This document shows positions 21,306 to 30,164 of a stretch of DNA of 64,000 nt, piece by piece (position 1 is the stretch's first letter; every line of letters begins with the position of its first letter). The DNA comes from Pictodentalium vernedei (Eukaryota > Mollusca > Scaphopoda > Dentaliida > Dentaliidae), in NCBI GenBank assembly GCA_031216915.1, contig CM062297.1, forward strand, positions 542,646,971 to 542,710,970, written 5' to 3'. The notes beneath the pieces are model-generated. The model was given only the letters and a program-made list of their open reading frames with translations, had not been told where the DNA came from and ran no database searches. Made by a program: the position numbers and the translations under genes.

Positions 21306-23165
21306 TCATTGAGCGTTAGGTCTACAGTCTGGGCACATATGATACGAACAGATAACATGTGACGAGTAGCTTTCTATACATTTATTAACAAACTGTTTCT
21401 TGAAGACGTGCCTGGGGAGGGCCCGTAAGTTGGTATCAATTTCATTCCAAATTTTTGGGAAACTATGTTTTGGCAGGTTAGCAGAGAATTGAGGTTCTAG
21501 CTTTGTGCGACAGTATCATGCCAACTTGTCTTGTTCGTCTTCCAGCTGAAGAATGTATATTGAAAAATGTTTTGAAAGAATCGGGTAAATTATCATTCTT
21601 CCAATCATGCATAAATAAGGAAACGTTCAATTTATGGAGATCGTTAAATTTCAAGATGTTATTGGCCTTGAATAGGGGATCAGTGTGGCTATTGAACTTC
21701 TTACAATTAATTACTCGCATAGCGCGTTTCTGCAGAGAATTTATTTTACTGTTAGATGCCCCGTGGCCCCAGATTTGGATTGCATATAGCAAGTGACTAT
21801 GAACTAAGGTATAGTACAATAATTTCAATGATTTCTTGGGAAGCACGTTTTTTACTTTGTTCAGACAATAAACTGCGCTTGACATCTTGGAACATATTGT
21901 GGAAGTGTGGTACATAAAGTTGAGATTTTCGTCAAGGTATACTCCTAAGTACTTAACCACTTTATCTTGTTGGGAGTTACCAACGGGTGAGAGCTTGGTA
22001 TCGTTAAGAAGGATGTTTAGCAAATCAGATTTGTGCGGACTGTTTGGTGGGTGCAGCATGATGTATTTACACTTATTGGCGTTTACCTGGAGTTTGTTAC
22101 AACAGCACCAGTCGATTATTTTATTCAGATCAGTATTCACATTAGTCTCCAGTGTATTCAGGTCATGTCCAGCTGTAAACGGGGTTGTGTCATCAGCAAA
22201 GGACAGTAAGTTGAGCACAGTGGAGTATCTCATATCATTGACTTAAAGTAAGAAGAGAATAGGTCCCAACACAGACCCCTGGGGGACCCCGCAAGTTACA
22301 TGTCGGTTTGGAGATCGGTTCGAATTATACTCCACAAATTGTTCTCTATCTGATAAATAACTTTGCAACCAAATTTTACTTATCCCTCTTATTCCGTAAA
22401 ATTCCAGTTTACTAAGTAATATTTCATGGCTGATCGAATTAAATGCCTTGGACAAATCTATGAAGACGGCAAGAGTAGAGTCTTTTGTTGGCTTATCGTT
22501 ACATTCAGCAATATGCTGCAAAAGTCGCCAAGCAGGAAAACCTTGCTGTGCTCCGCGTTGATTTTAGTGAGAATATCATTTACAGAAGAGACAAACACAT
22601 CGATATCTGCCAAAGGTGCGGAGTTTGGCCAATATATGCATCCAACAATATATGAATTTTTGCGTCCTGGGTTGATCTCCACGAAAATAGTTTCAATGAC
22701 ATGGGGAATGAAGATCGCTAGGTCGGGTCTCAATCTGAAAGAAACATTCTCGGAAACAAAATGTCCTACACCCCCTTTGCCGTCATCCGGACTTGGGCGA
22801 GACTTATAGACAAATAGATGGTAGCCATTGATTTTATAATTGATGTGTTTATGTAGTTTGAAAATTTCAGTGAGACCAATCACGTCAAACATGTTCTCAC
22901 CTTGTTGAATGTCGCAGAGGAAGTTGGTGAATGAGTCCCAGTTGGCATTAAGGCTTCTACAGTTTTGGCTTAGAAGGGTTACGTTTTTTGCTCGCCTGCG
23001 GAAAGCTTGTTTAAAGTTGGAGGGGGAAAAATAATTGCGGGAATGACCATGAATAGTGAAAGGGGACTCTGAATCATCGTCCTGTATTGAGTGATTATAC
23101 TTGAATGCGAAATTATAATGGTCATCACTCTGTATCTCGTCCAAAGCTATGTTTTCATTCGCCAT
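21306..23165 (-). pseudogene. LINE B: CR1/Jockey-group ORF2 with internal deletion
   Basis: From the start at 23165 (MANENIALDE) there is an apurinic-type endonuclease: LLSQNCRSLNANWDSF, VIGLTEIF and FLLGDF. At about 22530-22560 the frame breaks and sequence jumps straight into the reverse-transcriptase palm (AVFIDLSKAFNSI, CGVPQGSVLGPILF, SFADDTTPF). The endonuclease-RT linker and RT fingers are therefore deleted. The thumb region (YLGVYLDENLNF, HLLYAIQIWGH) follows, and the C-terminus with a CPDC motif lies past a frameshift near 21480, with the stop at 21306-21308. The 5' end lies only 44 bp from the P2 terminus. Confidence 0.85.
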
Positions 23166-23581
23166 GATTAAGCATCATGTAAAGTAAAAATATGTGAGCC
23201 ATAGACAGTAGTAGGTAATAATTGCGGATTCAAGGACACGTTGTACATGTACCGTACACGTACACGTACACGGACGTTTACCATCGTAATATTCGGCGTT
23301 AAATCACACGCTTGTTCACAAAAATGTCGGGTGTCCCAGAATCCGCTGTTATTTTGAGACTCCTAGATCGCACTTTTAACGTTCAAATACCCGTTGGCGA
23401 ACGTGTCGAATGTACAAGTTTTTCAAAAAAGTGAAAAATGCATGAAATTGTACATTTTTCACTTTTTTTTTTACTTAAAAATTTTTGTCGACGTTCCCAT
23501 CGCGGATCAGACCATCGATCCATCGTTGGTGAACTCGAGCAAAAAACGTTTTGCGGCTTCTAGGACAGCATCAAAAAGGTG

Positions 23582-23620
23582 GTTTGCGGATTCTGGGACA
23601 GTGTCCCAGAATCCGCAAAC
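23582..23620. other. 39-bp perfect palindrome in left TIR
   Basis: It is centred on G 23601. The left arm starts GTTTGCGGATTCTGGGACA and the right arm is its exact complement. A 37-bp version is centred at 43390 in the right TIR. It could be a binding site for a dimeric protein or a terminal hairpin. Confidence 0.75.
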
Positions 23621-23641
23621 GGCTTTTGAGGCTTTGAAGGT

Positions 23642-23782
23642 GGTCACGTGACCTGCTAATTAACCAATCAGATTGCTTGATTCTCATAAACTTAATCATA
23701 CAAAGTTATCTCCCTCGTCGTGGGGGGGGGGGGGTCACGCCCATCAGAAAAATCGAAGTTTCGAGAAGGTGGTCACGTGACC
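23642..23782. promoter_or_regulatory. Two GGTCACGTGACC sites in left TIR
   Basis: The sites are at 23642-23653 and 23771-23782, both perfect 12-bp palindromes containing the E-box CACGTG in the extended GTCACGTGAC form bound by bHLH-zipper factors (USF, MITF/TFE). A CCAAT box lies between them at about 23663. They are conserved in the right TIR. Confidence 0.6.
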
Positions 23783-23840
23783 TATCAAATTGAAGGTTGA
23801 GGAAATAAAAAAAGTGATTGATATATATAGGAGAGAAAAA

Positions 23841-24226
23841 AATATATATAAATAAATAGCTATTATCTGAGTGAATGATTTCAGATGTGAATGAAATCCT
23901 TTTAACAGACGTAATTATTCTCAAACGCGTTAAATCAGAAACCGGTTTCTTATGCGCTAAAACTTTTCAAACTTTTCAAGTTTTCCCAGTTCGACACTGA
24001 GTGAATAACCGGTGATGCGATTTTTAACGCGTTCGGAGGCAAAACGTATTTATATGGGTTTTATCATGTAAAATGTTTTTTCTCAACTGTTTTTTAGTTA
24101 TTATATTAAAGACAGAAGATTTTATTTACTTAAAACATAATAAATAATTATACATTTAATTTTGAAAATAATAAAATGACTCACATTAGCATACTCAAAG
24201 GAATGTTAATAATTTAAAAACGAAAA
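23841..24226. other. Subterminal non-coding DNA of P2
   Basis: It contains the conserved block GAAATCCTTTTAACAGACGT to CCCAGTTCGACACTGAGTGA, shared with P1 (inverted, about 13020-13130) and P3 (about 49290-49405). An AT-rich leader into the first gene follows. The 65-bp array of P1 and P3 is absent here. Confidence 0.5.
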
Positions 24227-25129
24227 ATGTTTTTACAAATGGATGCCAAACGTCGAGGTCAGCTTTTAAGGGAATTTGAACGTGCCAAGAAGAGCATTCA
24301 ATCGGCTGACAGAAGCAGACGTCTTGGAGAGATTGAACTCAGACGCGAAGCCACAAAAATATTTAAACCCGTGACAGAGGTTCAAGAGCGAAGCAAGAAG
24401 GAGATCGTTGACGAATTGAGACCCATAAAAGAGGGTTCTTTGAGAATGGGTTCGTTGCCCGGTAGTTTTACGAAACAGTTTTCCTTTCAATCTACACCGG
24501 ATTAAGTTCCCATGAGAATCGAAACCGATCTGAGTGAAAGTGATGATAAAGCTTCGACTATCACCACTGATAGTGTTGCGTCGTCCGAGCATGATGGTAA
24601 GAGAGGTCTGTTGTTTGGAATTCGCGAGGATTCGGACGGTAGAATTTTTGTGGGTGACACCAAAGTGCGAAAAGATGTTGATGATTTAATCGTCGGTTCG
24701 AATAAGTATAAAATAACTGATGGACTGCGCTCATTGCTCCTTTCCGAGAAGCCTGGAGATTACACGGAACAGGATTACGACAATTATGGCGACATTCTGG
24801 TTCAGACCAACGCCATGAAGAGAAATAATGATGCCAGAAAAACGAGACCCAAAGCCAGCAGAGGTTACAAGTGGACAAAGGTGGTGAAACTCATATGGGA
24901 TATGAATAAGAAGTATGACGAGTCGAGAACCGGGAAAGGAGTGAGAACCACTTTTCTTCCGAGCGATTCTGATGCTCTGTCTCAGAGATTGAGTTTGTTG
25001 ATGGCAAGCAGACGTGCTGGTAACACAGGGTTAGATAATCAGATAGTTACTATATCTGACGAATTGTTAAGACAGAAGGTTTTGAATAAAAACCATTATA
25101 AAAGGCTGATGAACGAATTGAAGGATTGA
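24227..25129 (+). pseudogene. DUF8207-like conserved protein, single nonsense codon
   Basis: It is one continuous frame of 301 codons broken only by TAA after QSTPD (about 24503), where P3 has TAC. It is collinear with the P1 (11970-12865) and P3 (49629-50518) genes: charged N-terminal coil, GIREDSDGRIFVGDTKV, VGSNKYKITDG, RGYKWTKVVKLIWD and a helical tail. It is the first gene inside the TIR, with the TIR's inward promoter-like motif about 390 bp upstream. The family name is from memory; the biochemical role is unknown. Confidence 0.6.
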
Positions 25130-25131
25130 TG

Positions 25132-25153
25132 TATATAATAAGTAGAGAGAAAC
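25132..25153 (+). promoter_or_regulatory. TATA-type promoter candidate before core-like gene
   Basis: TATATAATAAGTAGAGAGAA resembles the TATATATAGGAGAGAA motif upstream of the capsid and Cys/His genes. It lies just past the previous stop and 127 bp before the next ATG. P3 has the same sequence at about 50520-50541. Confidence 0.4.
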
Positions 25154-25279
25154 AAATAAACAAACAAAAATATATAAAATAAAAAAAACAGTAAATTTTA
25201 CACTAGAATAATAAAAGTATTTACAAAACAAACGATTTACCAGTGAAAAACAAAATATATATTATAAAATAAAAAAAAT

Positions 25280-25660
25280 ATGTTGGTGATAAAGAACAGG
25301 GGATACGTCAGAATTTACGTTCAAGGCGGTTCTGGCATCGTCGATTCTATAATGCGAGCGTTCACGAGCCATGCGGGTAGAAAACTCGCATCGACTGCGT
25401 TTGAGGTCGGTAAGAAGACGGCTTTGGATGTTGGTAAGAAAGCTGCTTCAGAAGCCAGTGATAGGATAGCTTCTGTGGCTGGCAAGAGGGCAGCCGACGC
25501 GTTGATCGACAAGTTGATCAGTCCGCCGGCGAAGCGAGCTGCGTTAGAGCGAATGCCGAAAAGTTGGAAAGATTTTAAGGATGCTGTGGTACCCATACAA
25601 GATTTAGCCAAAATAACGAGTGGATCTGGGTTGAATAGAACTCGCGACGGTGTAATATAA
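25280..25660 (+). CDS. Lys/Ala-rich core-like protein, intact
   Basis: It has 126 codons with no defect. MLVIKNRGYVRIYVQGG is followed by repeated [KR]-[KR]-x2-A-L-D-[AV]-G-K-K-A-A-type helix, then AALERMPKSWKDFKD, and the C-terminus SGLNRTRDGVI. It is basic and alanine-rich like virion core proteins. Conservation in P1 and P3 and placement before the packaging ATPase support a virion role, but no homologue is named. Confidence 0.6.
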   Translation: MLVIKNRGYVRIYVQGGSGIVDSIMRAFTSHAGRKLASTAFEVGKKTALDVGKKAASEASDRIASVAGKRAADALIDKLISPPAKRAALERMPKSWKDFKDAVVPIQDLAKITSGSGLNRTRDGVI

Positions 25661-25751
25661 ATAAATAATAAAGTTAAAAACTGTGTTTGAAAAAACATAA
25701 AAAATTGTGTTTGAAAAAAATCTAAAATAACAAACAAAAAATAAAACAAAG

Positions 25752-26573
25752 ATGAACATTAAAGATATGTCTTGGAACGACGCCGTGACCAAGAGGTCGA
25801 ATAACGAGTTCTTTCCCAAAAGCATAAGAGGCTTGATAGTGGGAAAATCGAATTGTGGAAAGACCAATCTGTTGATGAATCTGTTGTCCCGACCCGATTG
25901 GTTGGATTATGACAGATTGTTTGTGTTTGGCAAGAGCTTGTTTCAACCCGAATACAGATTGCTTCGAGAGTGCATGGATCGTAGATTGCCCAAGGACGTC
26001 ATAGCCAGAATCTTTGACAGTAGGGAGGAATTCGACAAAAGTCAAGCTCCTCTTTCGACCATTTTGGATGGTGCGGTGATGGAATTGATGAAGAGAAATG
26101 CATCTTCGAACGTCAAGTGTCGATTTTATGAGAACGCTAGCGACGTTCCGGATCCTAGAGAATTTAAATTGGAAGATAAGAATCTCATGATTGTCGATGA
26201 TCTGCTTTTGGAGAGACAGAACCGATGCGAATCGTATTACGTTAGGGGTCGACACAGCATTGTGGACTGTTTCTACCTGTCGCAGAATTATTTTCGATTG
26301 CCCAGACAGACGATAAGGGAGAACGCTAATTTTCTATGTCTCTTTCGCCAAGATCTCAAGAATCTCAATCACATCTATGGCGATCATGCCACAAACGACA
26401 TGAGCGTGGCGGAATTCAGGAGATTTTTCAAGAGGGTTTGGGATGGAGGACTTTACAATTTCGTCGTGATCGATTTGACTAACGAATTTAATCGTGGAAA
26501 ATATCGGTGCGGATTCGACAAGTTTTATGTTTCTGATGATAATAAGATAGAGCGTGAAAATAAAAAAAAATAG
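25752..26573 (+). CDS. ATP: FtsK/HerA packaging ATPase, intact
   Basis: It has 273 residues. Walker A GKSNCGKT is at residues 31-38. Walker B NLMIVDDLLLE has Asp149-Asp150. QNYF follows in the C-terminal half, where a sensor residue is expected, and FRQDLKNLNHIYGDH lies near the arginine-rich end. The size fits A32-like ATPases of Polintons and related viruses, which pump the genome into preformed capsids. It is the only undamaged ATPase of the three copies, 91 bp after the core-like gene and 58 bp before the penton-like gene. Confidence 0.93.
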   Translation: MNIKDMSWNDAVTKRSNNEFFPKSIRGLIVGKSNCGKTNLLMNLLSRPDWLDYDRLFVFGKSLFQPEYRLLRECMDRRLPKDVIARIFDSREEFDKSQAPLSTILDGAVMELMKRNASSNVKCRFYENASDVPDPREFKLEDKNLMIVDDLLLERQNRCESYYVRGRHSIVDCFYLSQNYFRLPRQTIRENANFLCLFRQDLKNLNHIYGDHATNDMSVAEFRRFFKRVWDGGLYNFVVIDLTNEFNRGKYRCGFDKFYVSDDNKIERENKKK

Positions 26574-26631
26574 AAAATAATAAATCTTCAAATAATTAGT
26601 TTTGAAAAAATAAAAATAAAATTAAAATATA

Positions 26632-27387
26632 ATGTTCGAACAAGGAGAATTGTTAGAACGGATAGCTGAGAATACTGCTGCAAAACAATCTATTCAAATC
26701 GTGGTGAGTGGCGATTCGACTCGATTCACGACGAAATTCGAATCTTCCATCGAATTGAATAGAGAGAAAAGATACGAGATGGCGTTGGTGAATCTGGAGA
26801 CTTATTATTCCTTTCTCAACGTCACCGAAAAGAATAACTCGTTCAAGTATTCCGATGGAGTGGATTGGTTGGAGATTCGAATTCCCAAAGGAAGTTACGA
26901 CATAGACGATTTGAACAATTACATTCAGACGTGAATGAAGACGGATGGAAAGGGAAGCAACAAGATCAGACTCGCTCCCAATCCTAATACCTTACAGACG
27001 ATGTTGGATTTGGAAGATAATTTTCGAGTGGATTTCAATACGGATGATTCTATAGGCAAGATGTTGGGATTCGATCGAAAGATGTATCGAGATCACGCGG
27101 CATCTGAAAATACGGTTGACATTCTCGCAGTCAATAGCATTCTGGTGAATGTGGATGTGATTGCTGGAAGCTACGTGAATGGTAGCACTCAACCGACGAT
27201 CTATTCCTTCTTTCCAAACGTGTCGCTGGGTTATAATATCGTGGAGCGACCTCGAAATTTAGTTTATCTACCAGTGATTTTAGACATGTTGTATAGTCTC
27301 AAAACCACGTTGATGGATCAAAATGGTGAACTGTTAGATCTTCGCGGAGAGAGGGTGACGATACGATTTCACATAAGAGAAATATAA
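26632..27387 (+). pseudogene. Penton-like minor capsid protein, one nonsense codon
   Basis: The frame is continuous for 251 codons except TGA 26932-26934 (ACGTGAATG), where P3 has CGA. It contains WLEIRIPKGSYDIDDLNNYI, LDLEDNFRVDFNTDDSIG and IYSFFPNVSLGYNIVERPRN, consistent with a jelly-roll vertex protein. It follows the ATPase and precedes the pX-like gene in all copies. Confidence 0.62.
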
Positions 27388-27533
27388 AAGCAAAAAAAAA
27401 AATATTGTGTATATATATAAATAACAAAAATAAAATAAATGCAATATTAATTTTACAAAAATTATTTAATATATATAATTATCATTAAAACAAAAAAAAC
27501 AATTGAAGAAAATATATTTAAAAAAAAAGAATT

Positions 27534-28144
27534 ATGACACAATACATGGTTAAAAATGTGAACATATCCGTAGGACAGAAGCAGAAACTTAAGAGAGCGT
27601 TAACAACTCGAGGCGAGGCGGTGAGATTCAAATTCACTCACGAAGATCTGACGAGTGGAGGTCAGGATTCGATCGCCTGGACCAGAAGTCAAATCAAAAG
27701 GATGGAGAAAGTGATTAGTGATGGAAGAGGGTTGACGGTGAATTGAGTCCCGCTCAATTGAGATACAATTTGAGAATGAAGGGTGGTTTCCTACCGCTAT
27801 TGGCAGGAATCACCGCAAAAGCATTACCCTTCGCCGCAAAGGCACTACCCTTTCTCGGAAAGACTCTCGGCGTGGGAGCTCTCACGGGACTCGCGAGTTC
27901 GGCAGTTGAGAAATTAATGGGTGGCAGTGGACTGTTTTTTAAGAAGGGAGGAGCCGTGTGTCGCATCCACATAGACGACAGCGGTAAAGGAGTGTATCTA
28001 GAACCCGTTAGAGGTGACAACTCTTTGAGTGGAAGCGGTCTCTATCTGAAGAGTGGACGGAACGTTGAGCGACTCGGCAAGGGTTTGTTGTTTGGTGAGA
28101 ATTCGCCATTTAAGAATATACCGATTTTGAATATGTTATTATAA
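27534..28144 (+). pseudogene. pX/pVI-like protein, one-base frameshift
   Basis: The N-terminal basic half (27534-27746) and hydrophobic C-terminal half (27743-28144) lie in different frames. They are separated by loss of one base at about 27740 (GGTGAATTGAG against GGTGAGATTGAG in P3). The C-terminal half keeps GGFLPLLAGITAKALPFAAK and, unlike P1, the final RLGKGLLFGENSPFKNIP tail. A TATA-like TATATATAAATAAC lies about 120 bp upstream. Confidence 0.55.
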
Positions 28145-28203
28145 TGTAAAAATTATATAAATTATAAAATATAAATCATAGAAAGTATAAAAAATAATAT
28201 AAA

Positions 28204-28548
28204 ATGGATACAAAGGTGGAAAATCAATTAGACGATAATGATGAATATCGTGAGATAGAGTGTGAAAAAGATGTGGAAAAATGATTAGATGCTAATGATG
28301 GATATCTTAGGAAAGAACTGACAAAAGAGTTAAATAAAGATCGGGATATGCGGTTGAAATTTAAAAGAATGAGACGTTTTCCACTGTTACCACTATCTTC
28401 TGAAGAGAATGGTAATGATGCGAGTGTTACCGAGAGATGCACAACATTCATTCATAATTATGATTCGGATAAACAAATGTGTTGTTATAAACATGTAGCA
28501 TATGACAAAAAAAAAGAAAAAAAAAGAAGAATCGACGCTGAAATTTAA
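28204..28548 (+). pseudogene. Small charged repeat protein, one nonsense codon
   Basis: MDTKVENQLDDNDEYRE starts it. TGA at 28282-28284 (CGA in P3) interrupts the frame within the EKDVEK-x-LDANDGYLRKEL repeat. There are fewer repeats than in P1, and an RRFPLLPLSSEENGNDASVT segment that P1 lacks. Its last codons run in a different frame from those of P1, so the C-terminus has shifted within the A-rich run. Confidence 0.5.
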
Positions 28549-28585
28549 GAAAAACGGAAACGTTATTATAATATATGGGTAATAG

Positions 28586-28667
28586 TGAAGAAGGAAAACA
28601 AAAAAAAAACAAAAAAAAAGTAATGAGATCTAAAGACGATCTCATTACTTTTTTTTCCTTCTTCTTC
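28586..28667. terminator. Inverted repeat between convergent genes (P2)
   Basis: A perfect core AGTAATGAGATC, seven-base loop TAAAGAC, GATCTCATTACT is flanked by GAAGAAGGAAAA against TTTTCCTTCTTC. It lies between the small repeat gene and the opposing 148-residue gene. Confidence 0.65.
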
Positions 28668-28691
28668 GCTAAAAATCAATCTCTCTATTGT

Positions 28692-29138
28692 TTATCTTTC
28701 CAAGTCCGTTATTAGCATGTTGACACTCGTGTTTTCTCCTTTGTCGCAAATGTGTTGAATGTTTATCTTTACTTTTTTGAGTTTTTTTACTTCGGTCAAC
28801 GCGCTCTCACCACCCGATTTGTTCACGAGTTCAAGTGAGATGTTTGGAAATATGTAACTTCCATAGGGAAACGACAAATCGTCCATGTCGAATTCTCTGT
28901 CTTTGGCGATGACGATATTCTGCAGATCGCTTTCGTACTCATAAAACAAATCGAGCGTGGCTTCGTCCAATTTCAAAGGCATGCTATATTTGTCATATTT
29001 GTGCTCTAAGCCCTTCGTCTCGACCTCGTTCAATTCAATGGGATCGTGTCATTGTAATCTATAGATTTTAGAACCGAATTTCTTATACATTTCGACTCGT
29101 TTCAATTTCAGTTTACATCTTTTAGGTGTTGTTGTCAT
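28692..29138 (-). pseudogene. 148-residue protein of unknown function, one nonsense codon
   Basis: It is full length and collinear with 7894-8340, with no indel. TGA at 29049-29051 replaces the CGA (Arg) after the YRLQ segment in P1 and P3. ATG at 29136-29138 is followed by TTTPKRCKLKLKRVE. It is divergent from the IAP gene in this copy, instead of directly from polB. Confidence 0.65.
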
Positions 29139-29546
29139 GATCGATTATTTGTTTTTTTATTTTATGAATTCTTGCAAATAATGTATATTTTAAATTTTGT
29201 ATTTTAATAATTTGTTTAAAAAGTTTTGTTTTTTTTTTACTCTTTATATATATATAAAAAAAAAGTATTTTTAATTTTAATTTTCTTTAATGTGAAAAAA
29301 AATTTTTTTTGTAAAAGTTTTTTTCTCTTTATATATAAATAAAAAGTTAAATTTAACATCCTTTTTTTCTCGTATTAATTCAATTTTTTTTTCACGTTAA
29401 GAACATAAAAAAATTGATTAATTTTTTTTTTGGAAGGAATTAAAACATATATATAAACAATTTTAAAACTTTTTAACAAATTATCATTTAAATACAAAAT
29501 TCGAAAAAAAATATTCTTACAAACCCAATTTTGAGGTAAAAAAACA
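29139..29546. promoter_or_regulatory. Divergent promoter region, 148-residue gene / IAP
   Basis: It corresponds to the P3 148-residue/polB intergenic region. Left part (minus strand): ACTCTTTATATATATATAAA complement and the AAAACTTTTTAAACAAATT leader. Right part (plus strand): CATATATATAAAC at 29446-29458, then TTAAAACTTTTTAACAAATT and TACAAAATTCGAAAAAAAAT immediately before the IAP start. That leader is repeated before polB at 32900-32964. Confidence 0.6.
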
Positions 29547-30162
29547 ATGATTAAATCCGAATATCCGAATTATAGTTTAGAACGTGCAAGACTTCAAACG
29601 TTTAAAAATTGGCCTTCGCATCTTGCTCAAAAACCCGAAGATTTAGCTGCTGCGGGTTTCATTTATGTGGGTAAAAGTGACAGAGTTAAATGTTTTTGTT
29701 GTAACAACCATTTAATGAATTGGGAACCTAATGACAAACCGCTGGCAGAACACATAAAAGATACCGAAGGTCGTTGCGATTATTTGAAGAAGATCCAGAC
29801 ATTAGGATTGATTAAAATTGAAAACGAAGAATGGGAAAGAAATAAAAACGAGAGTTTATTAAGGGGTATTTTACAATCCGGATACACAAAGGAACAATTG
29901 TATAATACATTGAATTATGCAAACAAGACGTTATCTCAATTCTTGACTTTAGAAGATTTGATTCGATTCATGAAAGAAGCAAACAGGTTATTATCTATTG
30001 AGAAGGAGTCGAGTGATGTGAACACGTGTGAACAACTCTGCAAATGTTTTGTTTCTACCATGTGCACATTTGCGTTATTGTAAGGAATATTATTCTAGAG
30101 ACGAGAAAACGTGTTCGTTTTGCGAACAAGAAATAAAAGCGATCGTAAATTGTTTTGAATAA
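29547..30162 (+). pseudogene. IAP (inhibitor of apoptosis): BIR, UBA-like and frameshifted RING
   Basis: An N-terminal BIR domain spans residues about 9-80: R-x-x-T-F-x-x-W-P, LAAAGFIYVGKSDRVKCFCC, NWEPNDKP, then the zinc ligands His and Cys in AEH and GRCDY. A helical stretch follows (SGYTKEQLYNTLNYANKTL, LTLEDLIRF) that resembles the UBA segment of IAPs. The C-terminal RING is split: the first Cys pair is in the main frame (ending 30083), and the His/Cys ligands and final Cys pair lie in another frame to TAA 30160-30162. The shift is near 30040-30060. BIR-RING IAPs block caspases and are used by several animal DNA viruses. It occurs only in P2, flanked by duplicated leader sequence, which suggests capture as a cassette from a host IAP. 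Confidence 0.88.
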
Positions 30163-30164
30163 AC

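Larger units (their letters stand above)
23210..23840 (+). repeat. Left terminal inverted repeat of P2
   Basis: It pairs with 43140-43770 over its whole length with scattered mismatches. It holds, in order, alternating GTACACGTACACGTACACGG, a 39-bp palindrome (23582-23620), two GGTCACGTGACC sites, a CCAATCAGATTGC block, a G-run, and an inward-pointing TATATATAGGAGAGAAAAA (23821 onward). Only the outermost bases resemble the P1 and P3 termini, so this TIR has diverged or been replaced. Confidence 0.88.

Noticed and set aside
20946..21319. Long overlapping ORFs rich in Ser/Leu or Arg/Glu
   Set aside because: They are translations of the (CT)n/(GA)n microsatellite at 21179-21265 in several frames.
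23204..23209. GACAGT as P2 target-site duplication, also resembling GACAGG after the P1 end
   Set aside because: The P2 right flank is CACCTC, and the P1 match is in the wrong relative orientation to be the same site.
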